A stretch of 35,667 nucleotides of DNA from Myxococcota bacterium (GTDB lineage Bacteria > Myxococcota_C > UBA6777), in NCBI GenBank assembly GCA_963169055.1, contig CAUJFU010000500.1:1-35667 (forward strand). Direction: 5' to 3'. The notes beneath the pieces were generated by a model. That model saw only the letters and a list, made by a program, of their open reading frames with translations. It was not told the DNA's origin and did no database searches. The stretch's first letter is position 1. Each line of letters starts with the position of its first letter. Both the position numbers and the translations under genes were made by a program. Below, piece by piece: positions 1-10,400 of the stretch.

Positions 1-73
1 ATTGGCCTTTTTCGTATCCAACTGCGTAAGTCCTATTTTCAAGAGATGCCCTCTGCTTTTAAAGGATATTTGC

Positions 74-1621
74 ATGTCTCCCCATTATCCGAGCCTGTAT
101 CAGATCAACACTCGTGTTTGGTTGCGCCGTTTTGATACACCCAGCCAGCGGGCTACGTTGCGCGACATTCCCCCAGCGTACTGGGACGATCTCGCATCCA
201 AAGGGATCGATATCGTCTGGCTGATGGGCGTGTGGGAAACGGTGAAAAGCACCATCCCTGCGTATTGTCTGGTGGATGATCTACAACAAGCCTATCGTGC
301 GGCACTTCCCGATTGGCGGATCGAAGACGTGATCGGCTCGCCTTACGCCGTCGGGCGCTATCGTGTATCCGAAAAACTCGGTGGGAACGCCTCCTTGTCC
401 GCTGTGCGTACGCAACTTCATCAACGCGGGATGCGCTTGGTGCTGGACTTTGTGCCGAATCATTTCAGCGCTCATTCGCCGATCATCGCAGAGCATCCAG
501 CAATCTTTCTCCAAGGAAGCCCCGCCCAACTTCAACAATCCCCCGAGATATTCTACCGTCCCCCCCATGCACCCGAGAAGATCATCGCACACGGGCGAGA
601 TCCATACTTCGCGCCTTGGCAAGACACCGCACAGATCGATTACAGCCTGCCCGCCGCACAACAGCACATGATCTCCGAACTTTCCGCAATCAGCGAACTT
701 TGCGACGGCGTGCGTTGCGATATGGCGATGCTGTGCCTGCGATCGGTCTTTGACCGAACATGGAAGGCCCACCGATCGGCACAACACACCGAACCGCGAC
801 ACACCGAACCGCAACACACCGAACCGCAACACACCGAACCACAGCACACCCATTATCGGGAGTTTTGGAGCGATGCGATCGCAGAGATCCGCAAAAAGCA
901 TCCGCGATTTTTGTTTCTTGCGGAGGTGTATTGGGGTCTTGCCCCGATGCTTCAACAGATCGGCTTTGATGCCACTTACGACAAAGACTTGCTCGATGCT
1001 CTCAAACACGAGGATTTTGGACGATTAACGGATCTGCTTGATCAACCCGCCACACAACACGCCCGCGCCATCCGCTTTTTGGAAAATCACGACGAAGCCC
1101 GCGCTCAAGCCGCGTTCCCCCCACCACGCGCCCAAGCTGCTGCGTTGATCACCTATACACTCCCCAGCATCCGCTTTTTTCATGACGGCCAATGGGAAGG
1201 CAAGCGCATACATCTTCCTGTCCAACTGGGCCGTGAACCCGACGAACGGCCCGATCCCAAAGTCAGCGCCTTTTATGATCAGCTTCTTTCGTTGCTCAAC
1301 GCGCCGATCTACCGAGACGGGCAATGGCATCTGCTTTCACTCCATCCACCCGCCCCAAGCAGCGACCATCACCGTTATCTGCTTGCGTGGCTGTGGTCTC
1401 ACCACGAACAGCGCCGCTTGGTCGTGATCAACCCAACACCACACACCCGCAGCGGTCGGATATTCCTTGCTTCTTGGGGTCACAACGCTCCTTTTGCTCT
1501 GGAAGATACCCTTCACACAATCCCTTATCTTCGCGATCCGCACACCCTCGCCCAAGAAGGCCTGTACATCTTTTTGCAGCCCCACCAAGCGCATCTCTTC
1601 GCATGGTCGGCGGTTTTGTGA
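74..1621 (+). CDS. GH13 alpha-amylase-family glycoside hydrolase
   Basis: Predicted cytoplasmic enzyme of 515 aa acting on alpha-glucans or related alpha-glucosides; no signal peptide is visible. The four GH13 signature regions are present in order: DFVPNH (about 125-130), DGVRCDMA (211-218, nucleophile Asp216), the acid/base Glu284 in FLAEVYWG, and ENHDE (337-341, Asp340 the transition-state stabiliser). The ATG at 74 is chosen because AAAGGA (61-66) lies 7 nt upstream; the frame stays open to the window edge but has no better start. Between regions II and III there is a run of the pentapeptide QHTEP encoded by a 15-bp tandem repeat, which is unusual inside a GH13 barrel. Precise specificity (amylase, trehalose synthase-like, sucrose hydrolase) cannot be read from the sequence. 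nhaA follows 202 bp downstream on the same strand. Confidence 0.9.
   Translation: MSPHYPSLYQINTRVWLRRFDTPSQRATLRDIPPAYWDDLASKGIDIVWLMGVWETVKSTIPAYCLVDDLQQAYRAALPDWRIEDVIGSPYAVGRYRVSEKLGGNASLSAVRTQLHQRGMRLVLDFVPNHFSAHSPIIAEHPAIFLQGSPAQLQQSPEIFYRPPHAPEKIIAHGRDPYFAPWQDTAQIDYSLPAAQQHMISELSAISELCDGVRCDMAMLCLRSVFDRTWKAHRSAQHTEPRHTEPQHTEPQHTEPQHTHYREFWSDAIAEIRKKHPRFLFLAEVYWGLAPMLQQIGFDATYDKDLLDALKHEDFGRLTDLLDQPATQHARAIRFLENHDEARAQAAFPPPRAQAAALITYTLPSIRFFHDGQWEGKRIHLPVQLGREPDERPDPKVSAFYDQLLSLLNAPIYRDGQWHLLSLHPPAPSSDHHRYLLAWLWSHHEQRRLVVINPTPHTRSGRIFLASWGHNAPFALEDTLHTIPYLRDPHTLAQEGLYIFLQPHQAHLFAWSAVL
782..850 (+). repeat. 15-bp in-frame tandem repeat (about 4.6 copies)
   Basis: Unit CAACACACCGAACCG repeats at 782-796, 797-811, 812-826 and 827-841, with a partial copy to 850 and a few substitutions. 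It encodes QHTEP repeats inside the GH13 gene. The length is a multiple of three, so copy-number change keeps the frame. Confidence 0.9.
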
Positions 1622-1823
1622 ACCACCCAAGGCGAGCGCTCTTCGGCTTGACGAGAGCGTCCCCCCTCTCCGCCCCTTCCCTTTGCTCAACCCCTTTCGG
1701 AATCTCACGCGGCTGTGTTAAAACATTCGTTGCCGCATCTGTGAACCACACAAGATCGACCATTCACGCACAATATCCGAACTGATCTGGGACAAGCGCC
1801 CATCGCGACGAGGAGGTAGTAGT

Positions 1824-3095
1824 TTGAAAGGCATCAAGAAGCTGACAAACATCTTGCAAGAGTTCTCTGTCCCGTTGATCGCGGGCGTTCTGCTCGGGCT
1901 GCTCGCCGCCAATCTCAACCCCAAATGGTACAAAGAGATCGTTCACTTCCCGATATTCGGCTCAAATGCCGTCCTTTTTCATCACAGAGTCGACCTTCAC
2001 TTCCTGATCAACGACGTCTTTATGGTGCTGTTCTTTGGGGTAGCGACCAAAGAGATCACCGAATCCGCCCTCCCGGGTGGTGCGCTCAATCCGATCCGCA
2101 AAGCGATCAATCCGCTGCTTGGGACGCTTGGTGGCGTGCTCGGACCGATCGGTGTGTATTTTGCGCTGACGTATGTTTTTTATGGTGGAACCCCGCTGTT
2201 TGGGACGGTTGCGAAGGGCTGGGGTATCCCCACAGCAACGGATATCGCGCTCGCGTGGTTGATTGCGCGGATGGTTTTTGGAAAAGGTCACCCCGCGATC
2301 AACTTCTTGCTTTTGTTGGCTGTTGCCGACGACGCGATCGGGCTGGTGATCATCGCCGTCTTTTATCCGAACCCAAGCCATCCCGTCACACCGATCTGGT
2401 TGTTGTTGACAGCGGGAGGGATGGGCGTTGCCTTTGCCCTGCGTGCCATGAAAGTCAACACATGGCTCCCGTATATCGTCTTTGGCGGCCTACTTAGCTG
2501 GATTGGCTTGTTGAAAGCATCCTTGCATCCGGCACTTGCGCTGGTCTTTATCGTTCCCTTTCTGCCCGGCCCCAAACAAGACGCCGGTCTGTTTGAAGAA
2601 GAATCCCCCTACGAAGAACCCGACTCCGAAGGCAAAAACGCCCCCACCAACGACCACCACGAAACCCACTCGCCCCTTGAAAACTTTGAACACAACATCA
2701 AACTCCCCGTGGATCTAGGGCTATTTTTCTTTGCCTTCGCCAACGCGGGTGTCGCCTTTTCCGCCATCAACACCGTGACTTGGATCATCCTTGCCTCCCT
2801 ATTGATCGGCAAAACCGTTGGCGTCTTCTTGTTCTCCACGATAGGGGTGGCCTTGGGATTTCCGCTCCCAACAGGCATGAAACGCCGACACCTGATCGTC
2901 GCTGGAATGATCGCAGGTCTCGGATTGACCGTCGCTTTGTTCGTTGCAGGCGAAGCCTTCCCGCTCAAAAACGACCTCACCGCTTCCTTCCAAGGCCCCG
3001 CCAAGATGGGAGCCGTCCTTAGCATCCTTGCTGCGGTCTTTGCTTACATCTTCGGCAAGATGCTTCGCGTCAAAGACAGCGGGAAAGACGCTTAG
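1824..3095 (+). CDS. nhaA: Na+/H+ antiporter NhaA
   Basis: Inner-membrane electrogenic Na+/H+ exchanger of 423 aa. Family landmarks are visible: ATD near residue 138-140 (equivalent to the region around E. coli Asp133), the paired aspartates of the ion site in LLAVADDAIGLVII (Asp169-Asp170), FAFANAGV, and the conserved lysine in LLIGKTVGVFLFS. It is longer than E. coli NhaA (388 aa), mostly because of an acidic and His-rich loop around residues 250-295. The start is TTG at 1824, supported by AGGAGG at 1811-1816 with 7-nt spacing; no better ATG is available. The gene stands alone, with a multi-hairpin repeat directly downstream that could serve as its terminator. Confidence 0.95.
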   Translation: MKGIKKLTNILQEFSVPLIAGVLLGLLAANLNPKWYKEIVHFPIFGSNAVLFHHRVDLHFLINDVFMVLFFGVATKEITESALPGGALNPIRKAINPLLGTLGGVLGPIGVYFALTYVFYGGTPLFGTVAKGWGIPTATDIALAWLIARMVFGKGHPAINFLLLLAVADDAIGLVIIAVFYPNPSHPVTPIWLLLTAGGMGVAFALRAMKVNTWLPYIVFGGLLSWIGLLKASLHPALALVFIVPFLPGPKQDAGLFEEESPYEEPDSEGKNAPTNDHHETHSPLENFEHNIKLPVDLGLFFFAFANAGVAFSAINTVTWIILASLLIGKTVGVFLFSTIGVALGFPLPTGMKRRHLIVAGMIAGLGLTVALFVAGEAFPLKNDLTASFQGPAKMGAVLSILAAVFAYIFGKMLRVKDSGKDA

Positions 3096-3170
3096 CCTCG
3101 CTCTCCATCCCAACGCCCTCAGGCCACAAACCCCGCAGGATTCGCCCTTTCCGCTTTTGGAGGGGTCGCT

Positions 3171-3299
3171 TGTAAAAACACCCCGTGTTCGCAGCCTTTC
3201 ACGCGGCGGAGTCGTTGGTTTGAAAAACATCTGCTCACCCCGCCAATGCGGGGTCAAGGGGGCAAAGCTCCCTTGTGGGGTGTGGGGCAAAGCCCCACC
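3171..3299 (-). repeat. Dispersed multi-hairpin intergenic repeat, copy A
   Basis: Read on the minus strand it runs: GTGGGGCTTTGCCCCAC hairpin, an AAGGGAGC.../GCTCCCTT-type hairpin, ACCCCGCATTGGCGGGGT hairpin, a variable middle, then the tail CGAACACGGGGTG followed by T-rich sequence. The same order occurs at 3869-3990, 34463-34586 and 35244-35467. This copy lies between nhaA and the RidA-family gene. Confidence 0.85.
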
Positions 3300-3344
3300 A
3301 AATCAACCAAACTGCACCGCTTCGATTTTTGGAGAAACATACAC

Positions 3345-3818
3345 ATGCCTTCCATCCACGAAAAGCTCAGTGCCTTGGGACTCAAACTGCCGTCGGCATC
3401 GGCTCCTGCGGCCAACTATGTTCCATTTAGCGTATCAGGAACACACGTCTACATCGCTGGACAACTGCCCAAACAAGAGGACGGCAGTTTCTTACACAAA
3501 GGCCATCTCGGGGGCGATATCACCATCGAGCAGGGCTACGAAGCCGCCCGATTGGTGGGGCTTCATCTGCTTGCACAGCTTTTGGCCGCTTGCCAAGGCG
3601 ACGAAGCGCGGATCGTTCGCTGCCTCAAACTGGGCGGCTTTGTCCAAGCCATGCCTGAATTCACCCAACACCCCGAAGTGATCAACGGTGCTTCGGATCT
3701 TTTGGTGGCGGTACTTGGTGACGCAGGACGCCATGCGCGATTTGCTGTGGGGGTGGCCTCCATCCCACGCGGATGCTGCGTCGAGATCGATGCCATCTTC
3801 GAGATCCGCCCCGCCTAA
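3345..3818 (+). CDS. RidA/YjgF-family protein
   Basis: Small cytoplasmic protein of 157 aa of the RidA (YjgF/YER057c/UK114) superfamily. Members form trimers and, where characterised, deaminate reactive enamine/imine intermediates. Family features seen are NYVPF near the N-terminus, the strand YIAGQLP, an EQGYEAARLVGLHLLAQL helix, and the C-terminal ARFAVGVASIPRGCCVEIDAIFEI block that carries the conserved Arg of the active cleft. Length and spacing fit the longer YjgF-like subgroup rather than E. coli RidA (128 aa). The start ATG at 3345 has GGAG at 3331-3334; upstream in-frame sequence is repeat DNA and is not counted as coding. It converges with the minus-strand gene ending at 4066. Confidence 0.9.
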   Translation: MPSIHEKLSALGLKLPSASAPAANYVPFSVSGTHVYIAGQLPKQEDGSFLHKGHLGGDITIEQGYEAARLVGLHLLAQLLAACQGDEARIVRCLKLGGFVQAMPEFTQHPEVINGASDLLVAVLGDAGRHARFAVGVASIPRGCCVEIDAIFEIRPA

Positions 3819-3868
3819 AACGCCCCCCAACGCTCCGAAGACCACGAAACCTGCATCTGCTCTGTTGA

Positions 3869-3990
3869 ATGGGGCGCTGCCCCATTCCCCGCAAGGGAAC
3901 GGCGTCCCCTTGACCCCCTATCGGCGAGACGAGCATCGTCCTTTACACAAACGACTCTCTCGCTTGAACGAGCGCGAACACGGGGTTTTT
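3869..3990 (+). repeat. Dispersed multi-hairpin intergenic repeat, copy B
   Basis: Same order of elements as copy A but on the plus strand: ATGGGGCGCTGCCCCAT hairpin, CAAGGGAACGGCGTCCCCTTG hairpin, an ACCCCCTATCGG segment, and the tail GCGCGAACACGGGGTTTTT. It sits between two convergent genes (RidA-family and the AgmX-domain protein). The hairpins and T-run would suit a terminator for the plus-strand gene. Confidence 0.85.
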
Positions 3991-4065
3991 CGTCCATAAA
4001 CCACCCATGTTCCCGCACCCAGATCGACACGACCTTCGAGATCCGCCCGCCTCTCTTCTTTGCGC

Positions 4066-7000
4066 TCACTTTTTTGTTTCAGGCCGAAACAGCAAGGGAT
4101 AACGAACATGAACGATCCCGCCCCCAAACGGAGCAGGAAAGCGCATCACTCGGAAAATCGAGACGACGCATCTTTCCAAACGCCGATTCTGCAACGTAGA
4201 GCTTGCGATCTTTGCGGTCTGGACCCGCCCTTTCGGGTTGATGACAAAAAACACAACCAACTTGCCGGTAAGTTCGGGATGTTGGATCAACTGCCGCTCA
4301 TAACAATACCGAATACGACTCGACCAACGGCGAACGATCCGACCGATCACTTTTTTCGACAAAGAGCCAAGAATGATCGGACGGGCAAGCGGGATCTCGC
4401 CATGCGTTTCCTCTTGGGGTTTGATCGGCGGTGCGCGCAAAAAAGCCTTCACCACGATCTCTTGCGGTACGACACGACCATCCGCCGCTTTTTGCAGCCT
4501 CGGGGTAGCCGTCGTCACCATGTAGTTATCCGCACCAAACCCCACCACCTTCAAACGAATCTGATCTTTGAGCTTTGTGCGATAACTCCCCACAAATTTT
4601 CCTGCGCCATCCGTTTCTCCAAGCGTCACGTTGTTGGCGATGACCTTGGCTTTGGCGATGGGCCGTCGATCACTATCTTGCGAGATGACACGGAGCGGAA
4701 AGACATACCAACGCTCGCCTTCTTCGGCTTCTTTTTTTTGCGCATCGCGGATCGATGCGATCCGAGCGGAGAGTCCTTGCCAAAAGACCGTGATACGCTG
4801 CGCATATTCCTGCAAAGCTGCGTCTTGTCGAATACACGCAACCAAACGCTCGATAGCTTGAGAAAGCGACTTGCCCTGTCCGATCTGTTGCTCTAGCTGC
4901 GCGAAGCCGAGTTCAAAAGAAGAGATCGCAGCATGGGACAGCAATTGGGCTTGTGCAAGACAACGGCGTGGGCTGTCTGATCTGTCCCAACCTTTCGGCG
5001 ATTCCACAGGCAAAGCGGCATCCTTGTACACGAGAACCTTGGGCGTCTTGGCTTCGGAGGATGTGGGCTGCAACGTCACTTGCGCCCACAAAGCCTGCGG
5101 CGTCGCTTGACTGTGCATAGAAAGAGACATCGCTTGACCGAACAAACGTTGACTACTGAACCACGGAACCAACGAAGCAACCAAGCTTCGCTCCGCGTGT
5201 CCGAGACGGTACGAACCCAATGTAGATCGAAGAATGTGCTGATACAGCGCAAGCAAGGACTCCAGATGCAAGGTGTTTTTCATCAAAACATCCGAAGGCA
5301 AAGCACTTTTTGAAGCAGCCGTTGCGCTTGCTGTGGCGTGGCCCCCTCCACAATCGCCCCAGATCGTTTCGGAAGCCACCCGAAAACCGATCAGCCAACA
5401 ATCCCCGTGAGGCGTTGTTTTCCACGTATCGCGAATTGGCCACAAACTCCGCGAAGAGACGTTCTGATGCCACCAACGCTTGAGCGGCTCCTTGTCTCCG
5501 TGCGAAAACACCAACGCCAATCCGAGCGACACGTCTGGCAAAGATTTCTCTTGGCCTGTGGACTGCTGCGCCACCCACTTGATGCGCCGAGGTAAGAGCC
5601 AAGGACGCGAAGCCAACGCGGGATGGGCTTCCACCCAAGCTTGTACTGTATGCAACAACCCACTCGCCAACAACACGGGCTGCATCAACGATCCGCCATT
5701 CACAAAACGCAGCTTGATCTGCTTTGCGGTCCACAAATCCGCCCCCAACGGCAGAGAGCGATCCACGATCCCTTTCGACCAAGGAAATGCGTCTTTCAGT
5801 TTTTGCAAGATGGCCGGTATATCCGCATCCAAAGAGCCTTCTGCAAAAATGTTCTTTGCACGAGAACGCAGCGTTGGTGCCAAATTGTTTCGACCCGCTT
5901 GATACGCCTCACGCCCTGTTTGCGTAAAACTCGCCACCATATCGAAGCGTTTGTTTTCCAACGAAAGCGCCAGCCCAAGATCCTCGAACTCCGCTTTGGG
6001 CGAAGAGAAAAAAGCCCACGGCTCCGCAGCGATCGCAGCATACAACGAAGCAAGGCGCATCTTGTGCTCCTTGGATGCCATCGGCATCGCTTTTCCTGCT
6101 TCGATCATCCCCGCCAAAACGCCCAATTTCTTCATCGCTTGCGGTTCAAACCTCGCCCCCACAAAAGTCTTCGCATGAAGAACGTGCAGCAACGCAGGGG
6201 TGAAACGCCAAACAGACGGACCTTGCTTGAGGATCTGCGGCAGCCTTGCCATCATCACATCCCGCGCATACTGGCTATCCGAAAACGACGGAAACACGGG
6301 GGAGATCGCCATCCGCACAAAACTTTCTTTGGGTTCGATGATCACAAAACGCTTTTCCACCTCCAAGATCATCCCCTCTTTTAACCCCATCATCGCGATA
6401 TCTTTTTGCGGGAACGGCTTGTTCAACCCTTCCATCACTTGACGGAACATCGACACCCACCCTCGGCTATCTTGTGTCGGGATCGTCACCCATGCCACCA
6501 AAGGCTCTTGGAACGCCTGTTCATTCTCCAACAACGGCGCAAAGTCCACAGCCCCCAATCGCTCGATATCCCGAAACTTCTCCGTCGATATCCACACGGG
6601 ACTCACCAAGATCGGATGCGTCAAATCCGACAAGATCACCATTTTCTTCAATTGCTCCAGCGCCTCCCCCCGCAAGCCAAACACCGAAGACAGCGCCGCG
6701 TTCAACATCTCCTTAGTCGTTGGATGCTCCAGCACCTGCGCGATGCCTTGCTTGGGCGTTTGACCGAACCAGCGCGACAGCGAAGACCGCACAAACGAGC
6801 GCAACGACACCACTTGCCCCAAACGCAACGAGATCAAAAAAGCCGATTCTCCCGGAATCGACGAAAGCATCCGCTTCACAAGTGGCGCAACTTCCCCTTG
6901 AACTGCTTTGGCTGTGTTGCTTTTTACCCACAAAGCCCTCGCAGCCGAGAAAGAGTTTTTCGCCGAACCAGCCAGTGCTTCTTTGCTTGATGAATGCTGA

Positions 7001-7218
7001 CGTGCTTCTTCGCTTGATGGATGCCGACGCCCTTCAACGCTCGCAGTCGAGGGGGCTTTTTTCACCGAATCAGCAGACGGTGGATTCGTGGTGGCTGCTT
7101 TTTCGATGCGCTGCGTTGTCAGTCGCGGCGTCGGCAACGCCGCATACGCTATCCCTCCCGCAAAACACACTACCCATAAGATCCACGCATAGCGCCATCG
7201 TTTCGGGCTTTTCGCCAT
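4066..7218 (-). CDS. Large membrane-anchored protein with AgmX/PglI (TonB-like) C-terminal domain
   Basis: Predicted envelope protein of 1050 aa. The N-terminus is a short basic stretch and one hydrophobic segment (YAWILWVVCFAGGIAYAA), acting as a signal or anchor. A Ser/Ala/Glu-rich linker follows (about 35-95), then a long alpha/beta region with no motif I can name. A beta-rich carboxypeptidase-regulatory-like segment (around RPIAKAKVIANN...GETDGAGKF) precedes the final 90 residues (VIGRIVRRWSSRIRYCYERQL...GKLVVFFVINPKGRV), which match the AgmX/PglI C-terminal domain, a TonB-like fold common in Myxococcota gliding and outer-membrane machinery. The start at 7218 is chosen because AGGAGG lies 6 nt upstream; the frame is open for 30 more codons without an RBS. 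It lies 277 bp downstream of the 2106-aa gene on the same strand, suggesting linked function. Confidence 0.8.
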   Translation of the reverse strand: MAKSPKRWRYAWILWVVCFAGGIAYAALPTPRLTTQRIEKAATTNPPSADSVKKAPSTASVEGRRHPSSEEARQHSSSKEALAGSAKNSFSAARALWVKSNTAKAVQGEVAPLVKRMLSSIPGESAFLISLRLGQVVSLRSFVRSSLSRWFGQTPKQGIAQVLEHPTTKEMLNAALSSVFGLRGEALEQLKKMVILSDLTHPILVSPVWISTEKFRDIERLGAVDFAPLLENEQAFQEPLVAWVTIPTQDSRGWVSMFRQVMEGLNKPFPQKDIAMMGLKEGMILEVEKRFVIIEPKESFVRMAISPVFPSFSDSQYARDVMMARLPQILKQGPSVWRFTPALLHVLHAKTFVGARFEPQAMKKLGVLAGMIEAGKAMPMASKEHKMRLASLYAAIAAEPWAFFSSPKAEFEDLGLALSLENKRFDMVASFTQTGREAYQAGRNNLAPTLRSRAKNIFAEGSLDADIPAILQKLKDAFPWSKGIVDRSLPLGADLWTAKQIKLRFVNGGSLMQPVLLASGLLHTVQAWVEAHPALASRPWLLPRRIKWVAQQSTGQEKSLPDVSLGLALVFSHGDKEPLKRWWHQNVSSRSLWPIRDTWKTTPHGDCWLIGFRVASETIWGDCGGGHATASATAASKSALPSDVLMKNTLHLESLLALYQHILRSTLGSYRLGHAERSLVASLVPWFSSQRLFGQAMSLSMHSQATPQALWAQVTLQPTSSEAKTPKVLVYKDAALPVESPKGWDRSDSPRRCLAQAQLLSHAAISSFELGFAQLEQQIGQGKSLSQAIERLVACIRQDAALQEYAQRITVFWQGLSARIASIRDAQKKEAEEGERWYVFPLRVISQDSDRRPIAKAKVIANNVTLGETDGAGKFVGSYRTKLKDQIRLKVVGFGADNYMVTTATPRLQKAADGRVVPQEIVVKAFLRAPPIKPQEETHGEIPLARPIILGSLSKKVIGRIVRRWSSRIRYCYERQLIQHPELTGKLVVFFVINPKGRVQTAKIASSTLQNRRLERCVVSIFRVMRFPAPFGGGIVHVRYPLLFRPETKK
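6975..7028 (-). repeat. 27-bp in-frame tandem duplication in linker
   Basis: Two adjacent 27-bp units (6975-7001 and 7002-7028) differ at only a few positions. They lie in the low-complexity Ser/Glu linker after the N-terminal anchor and encode similar 9-residue units (SSEEARQH and SSKEA-like). Confidence 0.75.
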
Positions 7219-7495
7219 GTCCAGCCTCCTGTTGGCCCTGTCTGGGCCGATCTGATTGGTTTGTTTTGTACGATCAAAGCGCATCGAATCGTACTCAAAA
7301 CCAACCACACAGCAAGGAGGCTGCTCCCTTTCCCATCTCGATCGCCTTAGCTTGGAATATCGTAAAAATCCATCTGGCCCTCTGCATCGATCTCCAACAC
7401 GCGGTTGATCATGCTCCTGCGAACGTGCGCAGCATCAAAGCCCTGCGAAACAAACCCAGCAGCAGCGAAAAAAAGAAAGAGGAAGGATGAGGGGG

Positions 7496-10400
7496 CTATT
7501 GGCGGGGGGGAGTGATCTCGCGGACGACGGCACCCTCTTTTTCGGAGAGGACCAAGACAGAGAAGCGCTCGACGCGATCGAGCGTATCCGTGCTCAAAGA
7601 AGCGTAATCAAAGCGCCCGCGAAGGTCGGTGTATCCGTCTTTGTAGAACTGGACGGAACCACCGTTGAGACGGGCATAGACTTTGACGTACACACGGGAC
7701 ATACCGCGTTGGGTCTTTTCGTGTAAGACTTGGAGGTGTCCTTGTTGCTCGAATATCTGGACATCGAGCGCGTTGGCGTAGGAAACGACGTTGCGGTGGA
7801 GTCCATGAGCAGACACTTCGATCATCACGTTGCTGTTTTGGAATTGAGCAGGAAGCTCAAGATCAAGCGCACGTTGGGCGATGCTGACCTGTTGCGTGCT
7901 GACGAAGGCTGGCTTGACCACGGTAAAGCGTCCCGAAAGCTGCCGTAAGAACGGGCTGCGCGAGAACAGCAACTCCACATCCATCGGATAATAGCGGAGT
8001 TGGATCGTGTTGAGGTTCGCAAAACGCAACGACAGCTTACGACCTTCGAGCTTGAGGGTCAGACTGGGGCTGGTGTCCTTGGCCGCCGTTTTCTCGGCGG
8101 GAGCAGAAACAGCGGTCTTTCCGACGATCTCGTCCAACTGCGAAAGCACTTCGCGGAAGCGTTTGCGCCAGCGCGGTACAGGGTGCTCTTTGTACGAAAC
8201 TGCGATGGCACGCGCATCGGCGGGCTTTTCACCAAAGAAGCCCACGTACGCACGGAAATAATCGTACTGGATCTGCGAAGCAAGCTGCTTGGCATCGACC
8301 AAGGCGAAGCGCGCCAAGGCTTCTTCGGTACGATCTTGGAGCAAGAGGTAGTACGCAACGGCGATGTGATCATGAGCCGAAAGCGCGGGCTTGTAGGAGA
8401 GGATCTTGAGCAAGCGCTGGTATTGTTCACGGAATCGGTCGTTGAGGATCTTGCGACCTTTGCCCAAGGCGTGCGCTCGGGCATTCACAAGAGGCCGATA
8501 TTCGAGGTGTTCGTACAGCTTGCGTTCGACGGGATCGATCTGCACCAAGGGAGAACGCAGATACGAGCCGCACACCGAAAGGAAGCTGTCTTGGTGCTTG
8601 AGGTATTCGGTGATGACCGAAGGCTGGTTATGATGGATGCTGTAAGACCAGAGTATGGGGTGGAAGTAGTGGCGTTGTTGCAGGATCGCGATGGCTTTTT
8701 GGAAGAAAGCTTGATCCTTCATCCGCCAAGCAAGATCGGCCAGATTCACCCGCGAAAGATTGGCCTTTTGGAGATAAGCCAAGGTCTTTTCTTCGGGTGC
8801 TTCTTGCGAGATGTATTCCCAGCTATCGCCATCGATCTTGGACAGCTTGCCAACAACCTTGAACAAGAAAGGCGCTGCAAAGGCCAACAGACGGCCATCT
8901 TGGGAAACATGCACAGGGAAATGCTCGAACCGACCGTTGGACGGGAAGTAGAACAGATAAGCAAGGCGCTTTGTTTGATAAGCACCAAGATGGATCAGTT
9001 GCGTATGCGTCACACGACCATTTGCAACGGGCATCGCACCTTGGGGGATCTGCAACAAGATTTCCAGTTTTAGCCGAGCAGCGGTCGGGTTGGTGATGAT
9101 CACCTGCGTGCCATAGACTTTTTGCGACAAGAATTCTTCCGTCACATAACGCTCGACACGTTGGCCACCCACATAACGATAACGACGCGCAGCATCAAAG
9201 TAGCCTTGGCTCACCAACAATGGGCTTTTTTGCTTGGGTACATCCACCGAACGGATCTGCTTGTGGAAGATCATCATCGCTTTGGGAGCGGTCAGGAGCA
9301 GGCTTCGGCCCTTGTAATCCACTTTGGGCGCACCCGCTTTCCACGGCAGATCCAAGACGGCCAAAGCAAGCAGCGCTTCGCTCGCATTGCTGGAGGCTTC
9401 GACGATATAACGGGACAGGAACGGGCTTTTGCCGTCATGACGCGCTAGCGCGTGCCAAAAACGATTGTTCCCAATCAACGCGGCGTCTTGCTCGGAAAGA
9501 ACTCGCTTGTAATAGTTGTTTTCCGCCCATTCTTGGGTCTTTTCTTTTTGGCGGAAGAACTGGGCGATTTGGCTACGCCGATCCATATCCTCGTCTTCTT
9601 TTTTCTCGGTGGGCTTGGCTGCCTCTTCGTCGGCTATCTTCATTTTCATCGGACGTGCGCTGCGTTTGTACCCTCGGCGACTCCTCCGATAACGAGCCGC
9701 AAACCCATCTGCACCGCTGCTGGGCATGGGTGCAGACGGAGCGGTCATCGCAGGCGGAGGAGCGGGCATATCCGCAGCACGTTCTTTCATCACATCGTAT
9801 GCGCGGGTTCGCGCTTCTTCCATGCTTTTTTCGCGGGCATCACGCATGCCGGTGTCATCGGACTGATCGAGCGCTCGAAGTCCCAACACCGCGTCAAACA
9901 ACCGACTCCATGCCTGCGGATCCATCGGACGCAAGGCCAGTTCATCGGCGAGTCGTCGTGCGGTATGTGGCAGCTCACCTTTGATCCGCTGCGCCAACAA
10001 GATCCGCTCAAACACATTCAATTGACTGTAAGCCCAAGGCTTTAAGAACGAGACGAGATCTTCGCTAAGCAGCCAACGATCCAAAAATGTTTTTTCGTAT
10101 TTGTTCGCCAGATAGGGCCGAATCACCTTGGCAAAGAAGGCTGCATCGTGGCGGAACAAGAAAAAGTTCAATTCGTGCGAGGCGTGCTTACCATAAAAGG
10201 CCAGCTTTTCCGTCTCCGTCATCGAGGGCCAACGCATCAACGCGGCAAAGTCTTTGAGACGGCTATCGCTGCACAACGTCTGCAACAGCGTAAAGACGCG
10301 CTCCAAACTATCGAGCCGTTCCATCTCAGACGAAGTGATATCCGCCAGCTTGAATTGCCCGCCCTTTTCGACGTTTGCGACCTGCTTTTGCTGCGTAAAG

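Noticed and set aside
782-850. CRISPR-like short repeat
   Set aside because: Units are contiguous without spacers and in frame with the GH13 gene.
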